Shown here piece after piece: positions 47,932 through 59,100 of a stretch of 64,000 bases of DNA (position 1 is its first letter; every line of letters begins with the position of its first letter). The notes beneath the pieces are model-generated. The model was not told where the DNA came from, did not search any database, and worked only from the letters and a program-made list of their open reading frames with translations. Source of the stretch: Parasponia andersonii (Eukaryota; Streptophyta; Magnoliopsida; Rosales; Cannabaceae). The stretch is taken from assembly GCA_002914805.1 (NCBI GenBank), contig JXTB01000325.1, positions 213,401 to 277,400 on the forward strand, in the 5' to 3' direction. The translations under genes were made by a program, and so were the position numbers.

Positions 47932-49424
47932 AAAACCACTCAGCTTTGTCTCTTTGTGTGTCTTCTAAACTTTTCTCATAAAACCCTGAAAATGGGGTTT
48001 AAAAAATAATTCATGCCCCATCTTAGGTATGTATGTTTTTATTATTATTATTATTTTCGTTAAGCGATTATTATTATTGTTGTTAGTATTATCATTGTGC
48101 GTGATTGCGTTGTGTTATGTTTTGTACAATTCATTTAATTTCAAATCTAGGACTCACCCAAAAAATAGAAGCCCTCACTAGAACGGGCTCTCGTGAAAGC
48201 ACTAAAGTATATTATTTTAACATTTTGTTTAAATTATTATTTGTGTTTTAGTTATTATTAATATTTATTTTTAGATTTGAATTTTATTATAAATTGATAT
48301 TCTAATATTAATTTAGAACAGTTAATTTATTAAGTTACTGTTTAAAAATTTGAAAATAAATTTTATAAAAATTGATCCGAAATAAGTTTATTAAATTATT
48401 TTTATAAATTAACTACTATAAATTAATATTTGTGTATAAATTTGTAACAGATTTCAAATCTAACGGTTAATATTGAGAATAACCAAAACAAAAAATATAA
48501 ACTGAACAAAATGTCAAAATATAAAGTATAAAAATAATACTATCCTAGTAGAAAAATAAAGTTAGAGAGAATTTTACAGAAAAATTAGAAGGTCAAAAAA
48601 TTTTTGCTAAATTTTTTCCAAAAGAAGCATATTTCTTTAGTTGTCTGAATTTCTTTAGTTGGAAAAATTAATGAATTGGGTGGAATGAAGAAGGTCAAGC
48701 AATTGCAACATTTCAAGCTTGAATAGGAGTCATTAGTTTAAGAAATAGCTTCCTTCTACCATATAGATTATATAATCTGATAGTAACACGCTGGTATTTG
48801 TCATAGATCACGAATCAACAATTTAAATAATTTTTCAACATTTTTGATAGCAATTGACCTCGTGAACTCAGTGACATTCATGAAATAGGTATTATTTATA
48901 GGATTATTAATTTGGAAAGATAGCTAGATGTGGTGAGTTGTTTACATTCACGTAATGCTTAGATGTTTCCTTCATGGTTTTTTGACAAAATCTACTGCTG
49001 CTTCCTACTTGAGGTACCTTGTGAGCTTTGAATAAGTTATAGTTCAGAACTTTGCTTGTACTCAACTGTACGAGCAACTAAACATAAACACGATGGAAAG
49101 GTTGTGCTCGTTACCCTACGGGTTTCGGCACGAGATGACGAGAATCATGCATAATTTGTATTCATGTTCCCTAAAGGCATACATACTTCTTTCTTTTTAA
49201 GAGGATTCATGGCATGTCAAACTTTGGTAAGATTGTTTGCTTTGCATGAAATTAAACCATTAACAAAGTCTTAATGTTTTTCTTATTTTTACAGGGAAGC
49301 TAATAAATGTGTGGATAAATTGTCGACAATTGGTGTTTTTTTCATTTTTGCAAACAAGTGCATAGTAGAATTCAATTAATCTTTCTATTTGGCGTGTTGT
49401 TAATTATGATGGTATAGGTTTGCC
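47932..49424. other. AT-rich intergenic DNA with a dispersed repeat
   Basis: No gene. ATT-rich run at 48039-48055. The stretch 48340-48540 is about 80% like 62060-62280 in its best part (ATAAATTTGTAAYAGATTT, AATATTGA.AATA.CC). Confidence 0.5.
48340..48540 (+). repeat. dispersed repeat, copy 1 (with 62060-62280)
   Basis: The best-matching core at 48434-48540 pairs with 62166-62272 and both continue into A-rich sequence with AAAATRYAAARTATAAA. The family was not identified; it may be part of an old LTR. Confidence 0.6.
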
Positions 49425-49830
49425 CAAAGACGAAGCCAGTGTAGCTCACTGACGGTGTTGATGGCTCCCTCTTTTTTTTAAAAAAAAATGGTATTTATAC
49501 CCTAAAAGAATTTCAAATTTTCAATTTTGTTCTTTATTTGTCCTCTTGAATTTTTATAATTATAGTTTTTATCCCTTTTGTATAAAAAAATTCAATAATA
49601 CCCCCTAATATGACTCACTATTTTTTTTTAATTTATGAACTTTACTATATTAGTTTGAAGTACCATATTTTGCTCTTATTTTTGACAATTTTTCTTTAAA
49701 ATCACTTTAAATACTATTTTTGATTATATACTGATTTATGTTAGTCGTTGACTAACATGTTTCAAAATTAGCTAAAAAAAATTTAGTGCATACCCCCGTA
49801 AAACAAAGTCTTGTCTTGGCTCCGTCTCTT
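49425..49830 (+). mobile_element. hAT-type (Tip100-like) MITE 2, 406 bp
   Basis: Left end CAAAGACGAAGCCAG and right end TTGGCTCCGTCTCTT are diverged forms of the CAGGGGCGGAGCC terminus seen at 28590. Flanks GGTTTGCC (49417-49424) and AGTTTGCC (49831-49838) agree in 7 of 8 bases. Non-coding and AT-rich inside, with several CCCT-containing phrases like those of the first MITE. Older than that copy, judging by the transitions in its ends. Confidence 0.75.
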
Positions 49831-49885
49831 AGTTTGCCATACTATAAATTTAATAGAATTGTTTGTTTCTTTTTGACATAGCTTG

Positions 49886-50362
49886 TGTTAGAACGTCGAA
49901 TATCTTGATTCATTAATAATAGTCTCCAATTAAGGGATTTGGGATAAAAAAGAACTATAAAAAGAAAAAAGTATTATAAAATATATAGAATATATATTAT
50001 AACTTAAGAATATCAACTCAAAAAGATAGACGAGAGAATGACTTTTTTTTTTAGTGAAAAGAAAATGATTTAAATGAGATCCATAAACTCTTACAAATAT
50101 CTCTATTTATAGACATTGGTGAATGAACTATAATCATGCATTTCTTTGGGTAAACCATAGCCACTTATTTATTTAGGCAAGATATATTCATACATTTGCT
50201 AAAGTAAATTATAGTTATATATTTTACTTGGCTATAATTGTACCAAACTATATCCACAAATTTATTTGATTAAATCTCTACCATTCAATGTATTATCAGG
50301 CTTGGGTTTGGGCTTGTAAATGCTTCATAATAATGGACATCCAAATAGAAAAATCCATAACA
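49886..50362 (-). repeat. 3' LTR of the copia element (about 477 bp)
   Basis: On the minus strand it begins TGTTATGGATT at 50362, right after the purine tract AAGGAGAAG (50371-50363), and ends TTCTAACA at 49886, giving TGTTA...TAACA ends. A TATA box CTATAAATAGAG lies at 50113-50102. A CCACAAG...TTTTTTCC region precedes the tract, as is usual in this copia group. Confidence 0.75.
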
Positions 50363-50849
50363 CTTCTCCTTGGATGTCCATTATACAAGAATATACCTTG
50401 TTAAAACCTTATTAGGAAAAAATCTTGTGGAAAAAAAATATTCTAGTGAAAGAAAAAGAGTACAATATTCTTATCATTATTATGCTTTGAAGAGTGCCTC
50501 GTTAAAAACTTTACCAAGAAAACCTAGTGGGACAAAACCTTAGCTAAGGGAAAAAGAATACACGCGTAACTATCTCCCCCTTATAAATAATTTGCTTAAA
50601 AGTTCACTGAAGATCTTTGAGTCGGTGTATTCTAATTTTGTGCACCAATGTCTTGAATACTAAGGTAGGGAATGATTTGGTAAATAGATCTGTCAAGTTA
50701 TCATTAGAGTGAATTTATTAAATATTTATATCACTTTTTTGTTGAAGTTCATATGTGAAGAATAATTTAGGTGATATATGCTTAGTTCTATCGCTTTTGA
50801 TATAACCTCTTTTAAATTGAGAAATGCATGCAGCATTATCCTCGTGTAT

Positions 50850-51202
50850 CACAGTTGGAATCAACCTGATAGAAGTTAATTTGCATGATTCTTGAATATG
50901 TTGAATCATAGATCTTAACCATACACATTCTTAGCTTGCCTCATGAAGTGCAATTATTTCAAAATGATTCGAGGAGGTAGCAATGATCGTTTGTTTTGTA
51001 GAACGTCAGGATATTGCTGTGTCGCCACAGTTGGAATCAGCCTGATGGAAGTTAATTTGCATATTTTTTAAATATATTGAATCATAGATCTCAACCATAT
51101 ACATTCTTAGCTTGCCTCATGAAGTGCAATTATTTTAGAATAATTCAAGGAGGTAATAGTGATCATTTGTTTTGTAGAATGTCAGGATATTGTTGTGTCA
51201 CC
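50850..51202 (-). repeat. 176-bp tandem duplication in copia RNase H region
   Basis: The block from CACAGTTGGAATCA (50850) to GCTGTGTCGC is repeated from CACAGTTGGAATCA (51026) to TTGTGTCACCAC, with about 10% differences. It duplicates a piece of the RNase H coding remnant after or during decay. Confidence 0.85.
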
Positions 51203-52736
51203 ACTAGTAAATATATAACATGTTTAAGATCGAGCTTTATATAGATCAGACAAGTATCTTGCATTTGCAAAACTAATTAATTGTGATCTAGATTTATTAG
51301 AATAAAATATACCCATATCAGTTATTCCACGAAGATAATGAAATATTTGTTTAATTCCTTTCCAATGTCTTTGAGTTAGAGCAGAATTATATCTTGCTAG
51401 TAAATCACCAAAAAAAGATAAATCAAGTCAAGTATAATTAGCAAGATATATAACAACTCCACTTGCACTAAGATATGGTACTTCAGGACTAAGAATTTCT
51501 TCGTTATCTTCTCGAGGACGAAAAGGATCCTTATTTACATCAAGTATTCTGACAACTATTAGGATACTCAATGGATGAGCTTTGTCCATATAAAATCTTT
51601 TGAGGACTTTTTCTGTATAAGTCGACTAATATACAAGTATACTATTTGGTAAATACTCAATCTAGAGGCCAAGACAAAATTTTATTTTTTCGAGATCTTT
51701 CATTTCGAATTCTTTCTTCAAATATTCTATTGCCTCATTAATATTTTCAAGAATCCTGATGATATTCAAATTATTAAAATATACTGCAATGATAGCAAAT
51801 CCAATTTCTGAGCTCTTAATAAAGACGCATGGATAAATAAGATTATTCGTATATCTTTTATTCAAAAGATATTTACTAAGATTGTTGTACCACATACATC
51901 CATATTGCTTTAATCCATATAAAGATCTTTGTAATTTTATTGAACATATTTCTCGTGATATTATATTAAATACTTTAGGTACTTTAAATCCGTCAAAAGT
52001 TTTCATATAAAGGTTACTATTAAGTGACTCATATAAATATGTTGTTACAATATTCATCAGATGCATTTCAAGTTCTTTAGAGGTTACTAGACTAATTAAA
52101 TATCGTAATGTTATTGCATCTACTACAAGAGAATATGTCTCCTCAAAATCTATTCCTAGTCTTTGTGAGAAACTTTATGCCACAAGTCGTACTTTGTATC
52201 TCACGGTCTCATTTTTCTTATTACATTTTCATACAAAGACTCATTTATACTCTACTGAATTTTCACCTTCAAGTGTTTGGACAACATGTCTAAATACTTC
52301 TCTTTTTCTAAGAGATTTTAGTTCTTCATGGATTACGTCTTTCCATTTTGGCCAATTATTTCTACGTCGATATTCTTCGACTGATTTTGGTTTAAAATCC
52401 TCGTTTTCATTTATTATATCAGTAGCTACTGCTTATGCAAATATACTGTCAATAATAGTTTTATCGTGATTCCATTCATTTCCTGAGCTGACTTAATTTA
52501 TTGAGATATTTTTATTTTCAATATCATCAGGTACCTGAAACCTCTTCTAGAGTTATTTGTTGAGTTATGCCGATTGCTTGTTTTTATTTATGCCAACTGC
52601 CTGTTTTGGCAACGCAGTTATTTTATCAGGAATACCGTCATTTTCAGGATGGCTAATTTTTGTAATATATCTTCGTTTCTTCCTAAGGATTTTATTTTTA
52701 GAGCCAATTGGTCTACCACGCTTCATGCATGCCTTA

Positions 52737-52874
52737 GACTCACTTGCTATTATTCCTAAAGATTGTCTTACAGGAATATCATTCTTAGTTGGAGTATTTA
52801 TAGCTGACTCACTTGCTATTATTCCTAAAGATTGTTTTACAGGAATATCATTCTTAGTTGGAGTATTTATAGCT
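52737..52874 (-). repeat. 69-bp in-frame tandem duplication in copia linker
   Basis: The unit starting GACTCACTTGCTATTATTCC occurs at 52737 and 52806, with one clear base difference (GTCTTAC / GTTTTAC). It encodes a 23-residue unit including P-T-K-N-D-I-P-V twice on the minus strand, in the variable linker between integrase and RT. Confidence 0.9.
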
Positions 52875-53790
52875 GGTATATTTGATTTAGTTACTCTCTT
52901 TGTATCAATGAATGCATCAGGTAATTGATTTGCAATATTTTCCAAATGTATAATTTTTTGAACTTCTAGTTCACATTAATTAGTGTGAGGATCAAAATGA
53001 GATAATGATGATGCATTCCAAGAAATTTGAAGTTATTTTTCCGAGTATTGTTTTTCTCCCCCTATTAGTGGGAATATGGTTTCATCAAATTGGCAATCGA
53101 CAAACCGTGTCTTAAAAACATCACCCATCTAAGGTTCAATATATTTAATGATAGGCGGCTCAAAACCAATATAAATTCCCAACCTTCTCTAAGGATCCAT
53201 CTTAGTGCATTGTAGTGGAGCAATTGGTACATACACTATACAATCAAAAACTCACAGATGGGAAATGTTTAGTTCTTTACCAAAAGTAAATTGTAGTGGG
53301 GAGTATTTTTGATATCCTATAGGTCTAATGCGAAGGAGGACAATAGTATATAATACAATATAACCCCAAGTAGAAACAGATAACTTTGTTCTCATTAATA
53401 ATGGTTTAGCAACTAATTGAATGCATTTAATAAATGATTAAGTTAAACCATTATGTGTATGTGTGTGGGCAACATGGTGCTTAATATTAATTCTAATTGA
53501 TATACAATAATCATTAAAAGCTTGAGATGTAAACTCACCAGCATTATCAAGACAAATAGTCTTTATTGTATGGTTTGGAAATTATGTTCTTAAATGAATT
53601 AATTGAGCAAAAAGTCTCGTAAATGCAGTATTACGAGTAGATAATAAGCAAACATATGATTAACGTATTAAAGCATCTATCAACACCATAAAGTATCTAA
53701 ATGGTCCATATGGTGGATGAATAAGCTCACATATATCTCCTTGAATTCTTTCTAGAAATACAATTGTAAGTAGAGCACAGAAAGCGGGTT

Positions 53791-56088
53791 TAAACATAGT
53801 GGGTACAGTAAAAGAAGGTAACAATGATTTTAGTAAACTATAGGTAAGAATGATGATAAAAAGAGATAAAATGTGGTGAGCATAGTTAGAAAATAGGAAA
53901 TATATATATATATATATGTATTTATATATATGCATAATCAAATAAGATTAAAATACATAAAAGCGGTACTGAACTAAAATTAAACAGGTGGCAATACCCT
54001 AATGGAACATACAATAAAATAAATATTTAAAAAAAAAAAGATCAGAAACTTACCCAACACAAAAGCCTAAAATAAACAAACAATTAAGCCTAGTATTATT
54101 TTCCTCACATATAAAAAAGCCTCCAAAAATATATTTAGAGTAGAAAAAAAAAGCAATATCTTCGTTATTCTAATCTCTTTTTAATTCAAGTATATATACA
54201 ATACTAAGACCATAAATACCAAAGGACAGAGCATTAATAGGGAAAACAAAAGTCATGATTAGCATAAAAAATTTAAACACATAAAAATATCATAGCCAAA
54301 AATAAAAGCACAAAAAAAACAGGGAGACCCGAGAATACTCTAGAGAATAGCCTAGAAAGCCTAGAAATGTAAAATGAAGAGATGAAATCTCCATACATGG
54401 GTATATACTTATATACATATATATATATACATGTATATGTGTATATGTTTGCAAGGATTACAATGTAAAGCACAATCAAAATAAATAAAAAATAAAACCC
54501 AAACACAAAACTGCAAAACCTATAATAGACTCGTTGGCCCATTACTTGTAAGCCCATATTAATAGCCGAAAAACTAACAAATCTAAACCATACACACATA
54601 AAAGTACAACATAAAGATATAATCAATAAACTCTCCTACAACAAAGAAAAACGGAAACATGGGAAAAAAATACCGATAGCTATTTATGATAGATAAAGAA
54701 AGATAAACCTCAAGGAAATGATAAGATTTAGAGGAGTAAGAATGCAACAAAACAACGATCCATAACAAAACAATATCATATAGAAAAAATAATTATTGAA
54801 AATAAAATTACAGCAAGAAAAAATACCAAACAAAAAGAGGAGAACAACATACCCACAATAAGATTCTGAGAAGCAAAATATAGAATACAACAAAGCAACG
54901 ATCCATAGCAGAGATAACATTATAAAGAATAAATAATTATAGAAAATATAATTATGGGATGAAAAAAAATACCAAACAAAATAAGGTAAGCACCACACGC
55001 ACAATAAGATCCAGAGGAACAAAATAGGCAACAAAATTTTAATCCAAACAACTAGATTTACATCAACAAACCAAAGATTAAAAAACAATTACTAAAAGAA
55101 AAGAACCAAAAGTCAAGAAACAGAAGATGAGCGAAAGGAAGAAGAGGAAAAAAAAAAAAGACACCCTAAATTAAAGAAGACCGAGAAGAATCAATGGAGG
55201 AAAAAGAGCAAAATTCATAGTTTATAATAGATCTAATGGAAAAACAAAGAAAAAGACGACTTAAGAAAATAATAACTAAACCAAGACAAAGAAAAAATGA
55301 AAAAAATTTATAAAAGAGGAAGAAAATAACATCTGATTCAAAGAGAAAAGAGAGAGAAACCATTCAAGAAGAGAGAGAGTGGAGAGCATCAAACAAAACA
55401 ACCAAAGAGACAAAATCCTATCAAATGCTGAAACAACCCCACCGAAATTACTTCAACCAAGCATCTATCCGAGGACCTCTCGGTAAAATCACAAACACCT
55501 AAACTAAAAAGACTCAAAATCCATGCCTAAGAGCAATATTAAAGGCAAAATTACAGGGCATAAATGTAATCGTGGAGTCCGATGAAAGCTAAACACCAAC
55601 AATAATAAGAGTAAAAAACCACAACTATGGAAAAACTACAATGAGAATTAATAGTCTCATTAAAAAGGCATAAAGCACCGCCGTCCATCTACGGTGATTT
55701 ATTCTCGACTTTAGATATATATAATAATATCGGTTCGAACAATTGATGCTAGCTTTCAGTAGTTTTTAATGGGGAAAATGGGGTTATTTTTGTCAAATTC
55801 AAGGCCAAATGAGGCAAAGGTGATTGTCTAGCCAAAAAGGTAATTTGCCGTTAAATAGAGAACCTTTTACCCAAAAGTGGTCCCACTAGTGCTAGACGTG
55901 GCAAGATCAGGCGCATGAGATGCCAAGTGCGAGGCCAAGAAGACACACATGGTCATGGATGATCGATGATTTGATATGATGGAACGAAACCGTATTTACC
56001 ATTTTCGCCATATCCGCAGACAACACAACACTCTTGCTGATGCTCCCTCCTTAGAATGCTCGTAGAGTCACGGTCAAAAGCTTTTCTT
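53791..56088. other. AT-rich DNA between copia element and DJ-1 gene
   Basis: No gene supported. The minus-strand ORFs at 54273-55363 are Phe/Tyr/Leu/Ile-rich by AT content only. TA-rich runs lie at 53900-53935 and 54415-54450. About 2.2 copies of a 143-bp unit lie at 54720-55035. A GC-richer stretch 55430-55700 is unassigned. The last 250 bases should hold the upstream promoter of the DJ-1 gene. Confidence 0.45.
54720..55035. repeat. 143-bp tandem repeat, about 2.2 copies
   Basis: ATAAGAT[T/C][T/C].GAG recurs at 54721, 54859 and 55003, GCAACGATCCATA-type sequence at 54753 and 54896, and AAAAATACCAAACAAAA at 54818 and 54966. Diverged, non-coding. Confidence 0.7.
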
Positions 56089-56098
56089 CTATAAATTA
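56089..56098 (+). promoter_or_regulatory. TATA box of the DJ-1 gene
   Basis: CTATAAATTA lies only 22 bases before the first ATG (56112). A start site about 30 bases downstream of the box would fall at or past that ATG. This favours use of the second in-frame ATG (56226) by at least some transcripts. Confidence 0.55.
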
Positions 56099-56111
56099 GC
56101 CAAAACCCAAC

Positions 56112-59100
56112 ATGTCATTACAGCACACTCTTCTCCTACTCCCCCGCTCTACTCCCTTAACAACAGCCCCAAAGCTCATCTTCCCCAAAACCCCAAAGCG
56201 CTTCCTCTTCTTCTCCACCACCCCCATGGCGTCTCCTTCTCCTCCTGCTCCTGCTCCTGCTCCTGCTCGCAGGGTACGACTTTCTATTCTTTTCTGATTT
56301 ATTTGGTTTTATTTATTTTTTTCTGTGGAATTGGAGAGCTGAGCTTCGGGATGGATTTTGGTGTCTGTGTTAGGTTTTGGTTCCGATTGCCAATGGAACG
56401 GAGCCGATGGAGACGGTGATCACCATTGACGTCCTGCGTCGAGCTGGAGCTGACGTTACTGTTGCTTCTGTGGAGAATCAGCTCCGCGTTGATGCTTGCC
56501 ATGGAGTCAAGATCGTCGCTGATGCTCTGATCACTGATTTCAGCGAAAGCGTCTTCGATCTCATCACTCTACCTGTATCTATTTCTCTCTCTCTATAATT
56601 ATCTTCTTTTGACTGTTTGGATCACGAGAAACTTGGGGAAACACAAAGAAATGAGCATCTTCTTGCTCAAAGCTAGTAGAAATGAGTTAAAGAGATCTCA
56701 GTTTTGATTGCTAACTGAACTATTTCTTATTTGGCTGTTATTTCTTCCATAAATATACGCTTGAGATTGTACAGTCCTAAATCAAGTCCAAATGTATCGT
56801 TTAGGGTTTAATTGTTGACAAATTGTTGGACTCGTAATAATTTGCAGTTGAGGGTTTTGTTATAAATCTATTCTATCTGCTAGAATCGTTCTAACATGAT
56901 TGCTCGTTGAGTTGCTAAGACCATGGAATTTGAGTTGAATTTCGATTTATTTTTGCTTTTTTCATCCTATAGGGAGGCATGCCTGGAGCTACCAATCTTA
57001 AAAACTCTGGAGTTCTAGAAAGCCTGGTTAAGAAGCAGGCTGCAGATGGGCGGCTTTATGCAGCGGTATGTGCTTCCCCCGCGGTGGCGCTTGGGTCATG
57101 GGGTTTATTGAAAGGCTTGAAAGTAAGTATACCTAACATCTACGACTAGTTCAATTTCCTTGACATTATACTGATTACTGTGTACCTTAATAGGAAGTTT
57201 TTGATTTCTGACAGGCAACGTGCCATCCATCTTTTATGGAACAATTAGCGTCCACTGCAAATGCTGTCGAGTCGCGAGTGCAGCTGGATGGAAAAGTTGT
57301 AACAAGCCGTGGACCCGGAACTACCATGGAATTTGCTGTTGCGCTGGTTGAGCGGTTGTATGGGAAAGAGAAAGCTGATGAAGTTTCTGGTCCATTGGTA
57401 TGGTCTTCTTCTCTTATCTATTTTTTCGGGGGAAAAAAAACAAAAAAAAAACCCAACTGCTTGTAGTTTTGTGGAAACATCTGTTTAAGAACGGTTGAAT
57501 GAGAAAAGTCAATTTGCTTGTGATGACACACTATAGAATGATAACTTTATGCATTTGTTTGTGTTAAAGTGTTCATGTACATTACTGAAGTCTAAAGAGG
57601 TTCATTGCGAGCTTGAGTAGTTAGAGTTTGTGTGGCAAGTGCATATTGGTGGTAGAGATTGAGATTTTAAACACATTAATAGAAGTGATAAAGCCATTTG
57701 TTGGCTGGGGTTGAAGAGGAATATATTGGACATGAAATTTTTACAAGAAGTTCTTCAATATGAGGCAATAAATAGATTTGGTTTGAGAGATTGTCTACTA
57801 ATTTGCATTAGAGGAAATAGGATGTCTACAGAGTAATATTGCAAGGACCTTTTACAGTTTGTTGGCTGGGGTTGAAGAGGAATATATTGGACATGAAATT
57901 TTTACAAGAAGTTCTTCAATATGAGGCAATAAATAAATTTGGTTTGAGAGATTGTCTACTAATTTGCATTAGAGGAAATAGGATGTCTACAGAGTAATAT
58001 TGCAAGGGCCTTTTACAGTTTGAAATTACTTGGCACTATTGGTTAGAGGTTTTCTTTTTGCGTGTTTCTGTAGTTCTAATTAGTGAGAAACGCTGGCCAA
58101 CTGGGGTTAGATCAGTTGGTCCAAGCTTGAGGGATGTGTGCGTAAGTTTGGGGGGTCAGTGGTTCAAACCTTAGTAGAGTTTGTGTTATTTTCCTTTAAA
58201 TTTGTAGTAAATGGTGGTCATTAGTTAAGCTTCACTTTTTAAAAAAAAAAAAATTAGTGAGAATCGCCGTAAGACATGTGACTTTCTCTTAATTACATTT
58301 TGATTTTAATTAAATAATTCATGCACATGTTATTTATTTATATGTTACTCACAGACACATAATATGCAAATGTGGTATATACATTGCAGTACTGATTGAA
58401 AGGACTAAATTGCGAAGATTCAATCTCTTGTAGGAGATTTCGCTAGAGATTTTAGTAAACTTCATAGGATATGAAACCATACTGTAAATGTTCCTGTTCT
58501 CAATCTATTGCAAAGAAGATCTTCTAATAACAAATTGTAAGGATATCTTCTAAGAGCAAATTAATGTAAGGATAATACATCAATTGATTTGATTCATTTC
58601 GCCGGTACATACAACCCCCCTCCCGCCTTCCTCTCTTCTTCCTCTCCTCCTCCCTTTTTACACCTTTGGAAGCTTTCAGTGTAAGACAAATTTGTGGAAA
58701 TACGGTATTAAAACCTGATGAGTAGGATCTGATTTCCTACTTAATTAGGAGATTTCAGTGATTATTTTGTGTATATTTGTTTCCTTAATAAGTTAAGAAC
58801 AGCTGTATTCTTTTGTGTGTTGATTTAGCTATTTAAAATCCCGATTTTCAGGATTTAATTATTCATATTTCATGGGATATTTTTTCACAGCTGGTAGGGC
58901 TGTGTATCCTATTTATTCCTAGCTTGTATTCTGCTCTATAATGAATAAAATTTTAGAGTTTTCCTCTCTAAATTCTTTACCATGTGCCACCCACGTGGCC
59001 AAGGTTCTTCCTTTCAGTTAGGCTTTCTTTGTTCTACTTTTGTGGTATAATTGCATTTGCTTACTCCACTTTTCTCGTTGACTTCTGTTGATTGACTGTA

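Larger units (their letters stand above)
49886..53790 (-). mobile_element. Ty1/copia retrotransposon, 5'-truncated, with 3' LTR
   Basis: Minus strand: integrase core, RT and RNase H remnants in copia order (integrase before RT) run from about 53790 down to 50718. A non-coding leader, polypurine tract and 3' LTR (50362-49886) follow. Gag, protease and the 5' LTR are absent: sequence to the right of about 53800 shows no homology. It is dead by several criteria (see the pol entry). Confidence 0.85.
50718..53790 (-). pseudogene. copia pol remnant (integrase, RT, RNase H)
   Basis: Integrase: G-D-I-C-E-L-I-H-P-P-Y-G-P-F near 53740 and L-D-N-A-G-E-F near 53550. The catalytic Glu codon after H-N-G-L-T is a stop (TAA) near 53440. 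A linker with R-G-R-P-I-G-S-K-N-K lies near 52710. RT: R-S-L-Y-G-L-K-Q near 51910. The Y-V-D-D box is replaced by Y-F-N-N near 51770, removing both catalytic Asp. RNase H: H-E-D-N-A-A-C-I near 50840 and R-T-K-H-I near 50780. Stops and frame changes separate the pieces. It carries a 69-bp in-frame duplication and a 176-bp tandem duplication, listed separately. Confidence 0.87.

Noticed and set aside
54273..55363. Series of minus-strand ORFs resembling membrane proteins
   Set aside because: Phe/Tyr/Leu content follows from A-rich plus-strand DNA, partly inside a tandem repeat; no start context or homology.
58100..58175. tRNA gene
   Set aside because: A and B boxes are present but no cloverleaf can be closed; poly-A and target duplication show a SINE.
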